From the NCBI GenBank assembly GCA_025175895.1, contig CM045990.1:62187221-62251220 (forward strand): 64,000 bases of DNA. The letters are read 5' to 3'. The position numbers and the translations under genes are program-made. The DNA is from Wurfbainia villosa. Its lineage: Eukaryota; Streptophyta; Magnoliopsida; Zingiberales; Zingiberaceae. The notes beneath the pieces are model-generated. The model was not told the origin of the DNA. It was given only the letters and a program-made list of their open reading frames with translations, and ran no database searches. The first letter of the stretch is position 1, and each line of letters begins with the position of its first letter. This document shows positions 55,361 through 64,000 of this stretch, in pieces.

Positions 55361-56360
55361 AGTTTGGATGCACCCAGAATCTATAGACTGAACAACATTT
55401 TCTTGTTCTGAAGGATATTTTGAGTGGCTAGTCATGCCATTTGCCTTAAAAAATGCACCACAAGTATTCCAAATAAAAAAGGATACACTTTTTAAAGATG
55501 CAACAGACTTTACATATATATATATATATATATTGATGACATCCTAGTTTTTTTCCAAAAAAAAAATCAGAATATACAATTCATCTACATATGATTTTCA
55601 ATCTATTTGAAAAACATGGATTAATAATCTTCAGAAAAAAGACGCAACTTATGAAGAAACATACTGAATTTTTAGGAGCTAAAATATGATAAGGGAAAAC
55701 AACCTTACAACCACATATTGCAAGTAAGATACTTGATTTCCCCGACAAAATTGAAAATATAAAATATTTAAGAGCCTTTTTAGGATTATTAAATTATGCA
55801 AGACCATATTTAAAGGATATAGGAAAAATTGTACAATAACACATCAATAAAGGGACAGAAACATTTTAACCGACAAGATATCTTGGTAGTAAAACAAATT
55901 AAAGAATGAGTAAAAACCTTACCTAAACTAACACTACCATTAGATAGTGATTACCTAGTCATAGAAAGTGACGGATGCGAGACAGGATGGGGAGGAGCCT
56001 TATATAGAAGCCTACAAAATATGCCACCAAATCTACAAAGGCATTATGTAGGTATGCTTCAGGAAAATACAAAGAAAAAGGACACCTTACTTCTTTAGTT
56101 TTTGAAATATTGCTATTATTTACTGCCTTGACTCATTTATGCTATTTATTTGTGACAAAAAGGAAATTATCATACGAACAGATTGTGAAGCTATAATAAA
56201 GTATAACCAACAGACAAAAAGAACTAGAAAATCTCTAAGTAGTAGAAGATGGATAAAATTCACTAACACTATTATAAATAAAGGATTAAAAATAAATTGG
56301 AAACATATTAAAGGAATTAATAATTGCTTGGCTGATACTCTTTCTAGGTTGTTAACATGA
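55350..56360 (+). pseudogene. Endogenous pararetrovirus relic: RT and RNase H region
   Basis: Plus-strand reading, with several frame changes, shows RT blocks of caulimovirid type: GFWQVWMHPESI then EWLVMPFALKNAPQVFQ near 55350-55470, an IDDIL catalytic site near 55534, FLGAKI near 55670, and FLGLLNYARPYLKDIGK near 55775-55830. RNase H follows in pieces, including 56139-56360 with EIIIRTDCEAII and HIKGINNCLADTLSRLL. At least six stops or shifts break it. It is a dead integrated copy related in style to the movement-protein relic at 34620-35347; whether both come from one integrant is open. Confidence 0.8.
55512..55534 (+). repeat. (TA)n microsatellite inside the RT relic
   Basis: About ten TA units directly precede the codons for IDD. 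The run translates as alternating Tyr-Ile. Confidence 0.95.
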
Positions 56361-56670
56361 CAGACAAATTCAAAAATTTCATATTAGAATCAATAGTTAA
56401 CAAAAGACTAATGACATTCGATCGAAGGAATCGAAATTCCACAGTATAATAAACACGAAGAACATTTCCATTTTGATACAAGGTATATGTTGACACAAGT
56501 ACAAATTGTCTTATAGACAACTGCGGGCGATCCCAAGTACACCGAGAACAACCAAACAAAAGGTTCTTGTCACATAAAAGCCCTAATACAACACTTCCAC
56601 TATCGACACACAACAAGAACACTCAACAACAACCAAGAATCCATCTATTACACCATTTTATTGGGATCAC
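56361..56670 (+). other. Sequence after the RNase H relic
   Basis: No recognisable domain. It may be the 3' end of the pararetrovirus relic or unrelated flank. It ends at the gypsy LTR start. Confidence 0.4.
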
Positions 56671-59549
56671 TGATAACAATGGTGTAGTAAATTGTGTCGT
56701 GTTACCGTTTCAAATTAATTACCGAATCCCCTCTACACTAATATAGCATAGTGAATGACCCGGATCATTTTTCAATGAGTGTAATCGATAGAATAGTAAA
56801 CTTAGGATTTCTAATTATTGCTTTGGGTATTCAAATGAAGGTTGGAATTTAAAAGACGGATCCTACTAAATGAAAGACAGTGCAAGTAATTAAAGAATTA
56901 ATCTAACTAAACTATGTTGACAATTAAATTAAAGAATATATAAACTAAGCATTCAAAGAAAAGCGTTCACAAACATAAAGACAGTGCAGGAAATTAAATA
57001 ATAATTCAAATGCAAAATAACATGAGTGTAAAGGAAAACATGAAATAAATCTAACCTAGAATTAAACACTTCTAACTAATGGAAATAATGTTGGAATATT
57101 GGGAATACAATCAAAGTTCCACATTGGTAAGACATGGAAAAGACCATGTGCTTATAAGATGAAAAGATATCTTCATTGGAATGAGGCCTTTTGGGTAAAG
57201 CCCAAAAACAAAACCATGAGGGTTTGGGCCCAAAGTGGACAATATCATACCATTGTAGAGATATATGAATCTTATAGACACCCACAATTGGTATCAGAGT
57301 CATGGTCAATGTTAAGCCATGAACCTCGAACGAAGGAAGTTGAGCTCCCATGTCCGGATCAAGAGAACCAGACACCAAGCAGGAAATCCAGTTGGGTCGG
57401 GAGGATCGAACAATCGCGTAAAGTCGTTGGTCTAGAATGGACAATCGGCAGAAAGCCACTGGGTCGAGGACCAGATAGTTGGCAGGAAGTCCTAGTGGGT
57501 TAAGAATCAGACATCAAGCAGAGGATGTCCTTTGAGGACGGATAGACTTGAGGGGGGGTCAATGTGGTCCTTCGTTTGAGGGGGGGATTGTTGGAATATT
57601 GGGAATACAATCAAAGTCCCACATTGGTAAGACATGGAAAAGATCATGTGCTTATAAGATGAAAAGATATCTCCATTGGAATGAGACCTTTTGGGTAAAG
57701 ACTAAAAATAAAACCATGAGGGCTTGGGTTCAAAGTGGACAATATCATATCATTGTGGAGATATATGAATCTTATAAGAACCAACAAATAACACTTAAAA
57801 AGACTAGTAATCAAACTAACAAACAACTAAGCTAAGCTTGCAACCAATCAAACATCATTAACTACAAATTAAACTCAAAACTAAAAATCCTAATTAAACT
57901 ACAAACTAAACATCCAAATGAAACTACTAAATTAACTCTAAGACAAACTACGAATTAACTACAATTTAAACTGCAAGATAAGCTACAACTGACTACAATT
58001 AGACTATAAGTCAACTAACTAAAAATTAAACTAAGTTAAACTCCAACTAATTACAAATTAAACTAAGTCAAACTACAAACTAACTGCAAGTTAAACTATA
58101 GGTCAATAACGTAAGCTACAGATTAGACTACAACTAATAATAAATTTGGGGGGTTTTAACAAGTTCAATTCACTAATCCAAACATAACGTAAACAACAAT
58201 GCAATGTAAAAAAAAATGTAAACAAACTATCCAACTAAATGGACCAATTCTAAAAATGATAAACCGATGATCCTCAACATCCAGAGAAGGGACCTCCCTC
58301 TCCGGTGACGATGATGACCCGAACAACCCCTCTCTGGCAAATGATGAAGCGAATCTCCTTGTCAGGGAATTCCTCCAACAAGGGAAGATAGGGTTGACGA
58401 CTGCCACTACTCCGACAATGGATGACGGAGCTACTGAACCACTGTAGCCAAGGGATGAATTTCGAAGGCGGAGCGGCCGAACCACGAGCGCGGGAAGGAA
58501 CGGAACCGGAATAGTGGTTGTCTATGGGTCTTCACCGACGCTGGAAATTGGAGTTATCATCGGAATTGGGTTGTAAAAGAAGCTACCGGAGTTGGAAATG
58601 AAATCTACCGAACCACTGCAGTAGGAGTTAACCTCTACCTTTTGAACCATGTCCAACCGAGGCGTCTCAGCTCTGACAGTAGGCTCCTCCGCTCGCTGCT
58701 CAAACTCTGTTGCCGAACCACCGCAGTAGGAGTTTTGCCAACGCAGAGGAGAGATGGGATGACTCCGACTAGATGGGGGAAGGATACTTCCGGAGATGGG
58801 CTGCCATAATTTGTCGTCATTGCTGGCTGGAGAGAAAGACCTCACTCGCGTGGAGAAGGGAATCGCTGCCGCTGGCTCTACTCGCGCGAGGAAGAGAAAT
58901 GTCGCGGCTTCACAGAAGATGGGAAATTGTTGGAATTTAAGACCTCTTTTCCTTGGACGTCTGATCGAATGACCATCTAATCTCAACCATCCAATTAAAG
59001 CTAGGGCTAAATTAATATGATTAATCAATTAAGAAGGTTGTGCATCCAACGACTCAGATTTCTCCGATTTCTTCGATTTTGAATGAACAGATTTAATCAA
59101 ATTGAAGGGATAATCACGATCGACCGAATCTGAATGAAGGGCTAAGATGTCCAGATCTAAATGTATGGACCAGATCTCTCCATATCTAGATAGATGGCTC
59201 AGAATCAAGCCGTTTTCATTGGATGGTCAATATCACTCAGATTTGATCTCTTGATTGAATTGTCTTCGATCACGATGAAGGGCTCAGATTAAGTCAGCTT
59301 TAAATGCCCATTATGATCCTAGATGAAGCCATATTTGATCCAACTTGAGTCTAGTCCATTGACTCATCTCGATCTCCTACAAATAAAGACAAATTTTACA
59401 TATAAGTCTAAAATTTAGGAGAATTTACAATTAGGTCTCAAAATGAATCCAACTCATAAAACATGCAAATAATCAACAATAAATCACTCAAGAGGATAAA
59501 AAACATTAAAATTAAGGACCAAAATAATACGACAAAATGATAGTTATCA
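56671..59549 (-). repeat. 3' LTR of the gypsy-type element, containing TRIM 2
   Basis: Plus strand starts TGATAACAATGGTGTAG and ends ATAGTTATCA. Without the TRIM it is about 2.18 kb. It includes a low-complexity AAACTA/AACTAA-rich block (57840-58140) and a GC-richer block (58250-58920). Minus-strand frames there (58165-58485, 58522-59028) recur degenerately in the other LTR and are not supported as genes. Confidence 0.85.
57089..57786 (+). mobile_element. TRIM element 2 (698 bp), complete
   Basis: LTRs of 198 bp at 57089-57286 and 57589-57786 (TGTTGGAATATTGGG...). The primer site TTGGTATCAGAG is at about 57288-57300, with a purine tract TTTGAGGGGGGGAT. The perfect target duplication is AATAA (57084-57088 and 57787-57791). 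The homologous position in the right gypsy LTR (about 62242-62250) is an unfilled site. It is the same family as TRIM 1, with a longer internal part (302 bp). Confidence 0.95.
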
Positions 59550-59572
59550 ATTTCCCCACACTTATTCTGGCG
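59550..59572 (-). promoter_or_regulatory. Polypurine tract of the gypsy-type element
   Basis: The minus strand reads AATAAGTGTGGGGAAAT directly before the LTR start TGATAAC, preceded by GCTTACTCGAGACGCCAG, an Athila/Tat-like arrangement. Confidence 0.75.
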
Positions 59573-61810
59573 TCTCGAGTAAGCAAAGAAAACTCAAAGT
59601 AAACTAAAGGTATATTTCCCTAGAAATTCTCAATCATCATAGAAAATCATGAAAGAAAGTTACCTAGGATTGTCAATTCTCAAAGACTCAAGTAATCATG
59701 GACTCAAATCTTACATATGTTAACAAACATAGTGACTTCAATCCATCCTGAATAGACTATGAATGATTAAGCCTCACAAGATAAGTGGTGGTTTCTCACT
59801 CTCATAAGCATATAATAGTGGAGTTCACTCAAGCTACTCATGGTTTATGCTTTTCTTCTACCTTCACCACTATATACACATAAGAATGCACAATTATTGA
59901 AGGCTTATTAGGAATGTAAAGGAAACAATAATGCAAGAAAATGACAATATATGTGAAAGGAAAGAAAGGTAAAAAATGAAATAACTAAAATAATGCAAGA
60001 AGATATGGAAATACTGGAATGCTATATAGATGAGTACAAGAAAGCAATGCCCAAAAATTTTTCATCCAAGCTAGCTTTTTACAGTTCACTAAACATGTAA
60101 ACAACCCCTACCACTTTCACAATACAAATCCATATATGATATGCAATAAATCTCTCAATAGTTGTAATAAGGGATGTCTATCACAAAAATACTATCACAC
60201 GTATAAAAAAACTGCACAACATGTCAAAGATTTTTTTTATTGCCTTTATTGTTTTGGCCAAATGTTTTTTTTCCAACTTCTTTTTTTTTCATTTTTTTTT
60301 TCAATTTTTTTTCTTGACATGCAATGCACTTCCCTACACTCTAAAGAAAAACATCAAGCTCAAAAAATAAAAACACGGCTTGTCCATGATGATCAAGCAC
60401 GACATGCCTATGCTTACACTGAATTCTCCTTGAGCTACTCTCTCTCCCCCACACTTAAATTTTTGTCCGTCCCGGGCAAAATACTCATCATAGAACATTC
60501 AAGTATTCCACATCCAGAAGAGTAACAAAGAAAGAAGTAATGGAGGGAAAGAAAAATGACATGATGAACAACTACAATATTATTCAGTAAGCATGTGACG
60601 ATAAAAGAAGTAAAGGGAAATATGTGAGAATGCCTTCATAATAATCATACAAACCTATGGTTGTGTGGTCTCAAAAGAATCAAAGCAAGTTCTAGAGTTA
60701 CAATAACCACAAGTGCATCACACACAAGCAATAAAAATAGGCACAATCCTCACTAGGAATAAAAATAATCATCTAAATCTATCAACACAGAATCTATCAC
60801 CAAGTAGTAACCATATGCAATCAAATAATCCATTCATGACAATAAATTCCCGAAACTCGACAATCAAAATTAACTAAATTTCACGAATTCTAAGATGATA
60901 TAAAGCAATGAATAGGAAATTTATTTAAAAACATCGACAAAAATAAAACACAAATAAATGGAACATAACACGAAACAAAACAATAAAAAAGTAAAAGAAA
61001 TGTATAAACAATGAGCAAAAAGAAGATAAGATGGAGGAAACTCCTTTGAGGTCCCGCAATTGGAGGCAATTCAAGAAGAATGTCCAGCCGGGAGTGAGAT
61101 GGATCGAATGGAGGTGAGTGCATTCTGATGTGATCGTGGTAATTCCATGTCGCCCTCCAAAATGATCATCGCCTCATATATAATCTCTGGAGGTCGGAGA
61201 CATTTCAGCAAAAGTATCCAACCTTGGGGTTGGATTACTGCATTTGTTGTCAGGGCTTCCATCAACAACATTCTTGGAGACTCAATCTCAGGTGGGAGTG
61301 TCCAGTCTGGTGGTGTCCAGCTATCCACCACTCATGTGTCATCATCCTCAACATCTGACACCACAACAACTTCATCAATGAATACACATCCATCAGTGTT
61401 CGAAAGCACATCACAACACAATGGTTCATAGGAGTCCTATGGAGTAGTATGCCTTACTCACTCCACAATCCATCTCCCTAAGTGCGTCGATATCCATAGA
61501 AATGGTCCCTGACAGAGGCTGAATGAACTCTTGTGCTTGCATCTGGCTGATGGTTGTTGCAATTTAATCTAGCTACAATTTGACCTAGCAATTTGAGCAA
61601 TCTCCATACTGTTGATAATATGGATCCATGTTTCTCAGAAAAGATAATTCCTGGTCTTTCCTAAAACACCAACAAACAAATCAAAAGACATAGGAAGCGG
61701 ACATGACAAAATACATGGATATACAGAAAATGAAAGAATGAAGCCCTAAATAATTTTTTTTAAAAGAAAAATGGGTAAACAATCCTAAGTCTACACAACA
61801 TCATTACACT
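59573..61810 (-). other. Internal region of the gypsy-type element, no recognisable pol
   Basis: Mostly A/T-rich, with T-runs at 60230-60315. A second purine-tract-like signal on the minus strand, TTTAAGTGTGGGGGAGAGAG, lies at about 60441-60460, next to GCCCGGGACGGAC. Near 61632 a minus-strand ATG opens MDPYYQQYGDCSNC before a stop, faintly like the start of some gypsy gag proteins. Minus-strand frames at 60890-61123 and 61071-61331 have no recognisable domain. Confidence 0.5.
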
Positions 61811-61830
61811 CTCCGACAACAACGCCAAAA
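61811..61830 (-). promoter_or_regulatory. Primer-binding site of the gypsy-type element
   Basis: The minus strand reads TTTTGGCGTTGTTGTCGGAG a couple of bases after the LTR end. It resembles the Asp-tRNA site of Athila elements with several differences, so the primer tRNA is not certain. Confidence 0.65.
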
Positions 61831-61832
61831 TT

Positions 61833-64000
61833 TGATAACAGCGGTGTAGTAAATTGTGTCGTGGTACCATTTCAAATTAATTACCGAACTCCCTCTACAC
61901 TAATATAACATAGTGAATGGCCCGGATCATTTCCCAATGAGTGTAATCGATAAAATAGTAAACTTAGGATTTCTAATTATTGCTTTGGGTTTTCAAATGG
62001 GGGATGGAATTTAAAAGATGGATCCTACTAAATGAAAGACAGTGCAAGTAATTAAAGCATTAATCTAACTAAACTATGATGACAATGAAATTAAAGAAGA
62101 TATAAACTAAGCATTCAAAGAAAAACGCTCACAAACATAAAGATAGTGCAGGAAATTAAATAACAATTCAAATGCAAAATAACATGAGTGTAAAGGAAAA
62201 TATGAAATAAATCAAACCTAGAATTGAACACTTCTAACTAACATAAATAACACTTAAACAGACAAATAATCAAACTAACAAACAACTAAGCTAAGCTTGC
62301 AACCAATCAAACATCATTAACTATAGATTAAACTCAAAACTAAACATCCTAATTAAACTACAAACTAAACATCCAAATTAAACTACAAACTAAACATCCA
62401 AATGAAACTACTAAATTAACTCTAAGACAAACTACGAATTAACTACAATTTAAACTGCAAGATAAGATACAACTGACTACAATTAGACTACAAGTCAACT
62501 AACTAAAAATTAAACTAAGTTAAACTACAACTAATCACAAATTAAACTAAGTCAAACTACAAACTAATTGCAATTTAAACTACAGGTCAATAACTTAAGC
62601 TACAGATTAGACTACAACTAACAATAAATTTGGGGTTTTTTAACAAGTTCAATTCACTAATCCAAACATAACGTAAACAATAATGTGATGCAATAAAACA
62701 TAAACAAACTATCCAACTAAATGGACTAATTCCAAAAATGATAAACTGATGATCCTCAACACTCGGAGAAGGGACCTTCCTCTTCGGTGATGACGATGAC
62801 CCAAACAACCCCTCTCTGGCATATGATGAAGCAGATCTCCTTGTCGGGGAATTCCTCCAACAAGGGCTAATAGGGTTGATGACTGCCACTACTCCAGCGA
62901 TGGATGACGAGTCGCCAAACCATCGCAGTAAGGGATGAATTTCAAGGCGGAGCGACCAACCACGATCAAGCGGAAGGAATAGAACCTAATAGTGGTCGCC
63001 TATGGTCTTCACCGCGCTGAAATTGGGGTCATGCACAAATTGGGCTATAAAAGAAGTCACGAGTTGGAAATGAATTCCAAACCACCGCAGAGGAGTTAAC
63101 CTCGCTCAAACCATGTCCAGCCGAGGCATCTCAGCTCCGGTCGCAGGCGGTGTAGTGCTGCTAGGAAGATGATCGGAACTCCTCCGCTCGCTGCTCAAAC
63201 TCCGCTGTCGAACCACCGTAGTAGGAGTTTTGCCGATGCAGAGGAGAAATGGGATGACTCCATCTGGATGGGGGAAGGATATTGCTGGAGATGGGCTACC
63301 AGAATCTAATTTCGTCACCAGCTAGAGAGAAAGTCCCCGCTCACGCGGAGAAGGGAATCGTTGTCGCTAGCTCTGCTCGCGCGAGGAAGAGAAATGTCGC
63401 GGCTTCACCCAAGATGGGAAATTGTTGGAATTTAAGACCTCTTTTCCTTGGCCGTCTGATCAAATGACCATCTAATCTCAGTCGTCCAATTAAATCTAGG
63501 GCTAAATTAATATGATTAATCGATTAAGAAGGTTGTGCATCCAATAGCTCAGATTTCTTCGATTTTGAATGAACAGATCTGAATAAACTGAAGGGATAAT
63601 CACGATCGATCGAATCTGGATGAAGGGCTAAGATGTCCAGATCTAAATGTGTGGACCAGATCTCTATAGATCTGGATAGATGTCTCAGAATCAAGCCGCT
63701 TTCATCGGATGATCCATATCACTCAGATTTGATCTCTTGATTGAATTGCCTTCAATCACTATGAAGGGCTCAGATTAAGTCAGCTTGAAATGCCCATTAT
63801 GATCTTAGATGAAGCCATATTTGATCCAACTTGAGTCTAGTACATTGGCTCATCTCGATCTCCTACAATAAATACAAATTTTACATATAAGTCTAAAATT
63901 TAGGAGAATTTATAATTAGGTCCCAAAATGAATCCAACTCATAAAACATGCAAATAATCAACAATAAATCACTTGAGAGGATAAAAAGCATTAAAATTAA
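61833..64000 (-). repeat. 5' LTR of the gypsy-type element (cut by window end)
   Basis: Plus strand starts TGATAACAGCGGTGTAG. It is co-linear with 56671-59513 but lacks the TRIM and carries one extra 26-bp unit of the AAACTACAAACTAAACATCC type near 62345-62400. Confidence 0.9.

Larger units (their letters stand above)
56671..64000 (-). mobile_element. Gypsy-type element without recognisable pol, right LTR cut by window end
   Basis: Two LTRs with TGATAACA...GTTATCA ends (56671-59549 and 61833 to beyond 64000) flank only 2.28 kb of internal DNA. A primer-binding site lies next to the right LTR and a purine tract next to the left one, so the element runs on the minus strand. No protease, RT or integrase is visible. 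This is a large-LTR, non-autonomous element with Athila/Tat-like signals. From the left copy, the right LTR should end about 36 bases past the window. Confidence 0.8.

Noticed and set aside
58522..59028. 168-codon minus-strand frame
   Set aside because: Lies within an LTR and is broken in the other LTR copy. Low-complexity composition and no recognisable motif.
60136..60525. 129-codon plus-strand frame with a hydrophobic Phe-rich stretch
   Set aside because: The Phe run comes from poly-T tracts. It lies antisense to the element direction and has no recognisable motif.

Overview
This window looks like a repeat-saturated piece of a plant nuclear chromosome, probably from a large-genome angiosperm. 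The grounds are plant-type Ty1/copia and Ty3/gypsy LTR retrotransposons (Athila-like and chromovirus), TRIM elements, a CACTA end, plant endogenous pararetrovirus relics and a fragment of a plant CID-type RNA-binding protein gene. A monocot is plausible but the sequence does not prove it. I see no rRNA gene, tRNA gene or CRISPR array, and no intact protein-coding host gene.

Left half (1-34523). The host layer is a plus-strand, gag-only copia element (family 'TR-GAG', copy C). Its gag is cut by another copia-type element that ends at 2788. Its 3' non-coding region is cut at 3958 by a gypsy solo LTR (3959-30955, target duplication TGAAG). That solo LTR is split by an Athila-like element (4905-29177, minus strand, duplication GTATA). 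The Athila 3' LTR holds a chromovirus with 3.3-3.4 kb LTRs (5981-15893, plus strand), and its gag holds TR-GAG copy A (20322-26868, minus strand, duplication AGCTC). The 3' LTR of copy C (31835-34523) contains a second solo LTR (33228-34307, duplication TAGAG). Target duplications and split reading frames fix the relative order of these insertions.

Right half (34524-64000). A badnavirus-like pararetrovirus relic (34620-35574, minus strand) keeps the end of a coiled-coil ORF and the movement-protein domain. Next comes a truncated TR-GAG (copy D), split by a degenerate copia element with all pol domains (36218-52007, minus strand, duplication CAAGT). That element carries TR-GAG copy B (about 42077-49208), whose LTR carries a TRIM (42908-43541, duplication CTAGC). 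Beyond it are three decayed exons of a CID-type gene (PAM2 motif plus the start of an RRM; 52705-53681, minus strand), a MITE-like foldback, a CACTA terminus, a copia integrase-region scrap, and a pararetrovirus RT/RNase H relic (55350-56360, plus strand) next to a complex palindrome. The window ends in a minus-strand gypsy element without recognisable pol (56671 to beyond 64000). Its left LTR carries a second TRIM (57089-57786, duplication AATAA), and its right LTR preserves the empty site.

Almost every reading frame here belongs to a mobile element and is broken by stops, frameshifts or deletions. The TR-GAG, chromovirus, Athila-like and final gypsy elements all lack part or all of pol, so they would have depended on enzymes supplied in trans. 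Recurrent non-coding signals are initiator-Met or Asp-type primer-binding sites, purine tracts next to LTRs, minisatellites inside LTRs, antisense tRNA-like A/B boxes near the start of gypsy LTRs, and clusters of the palindrome CAGTCGACTG.
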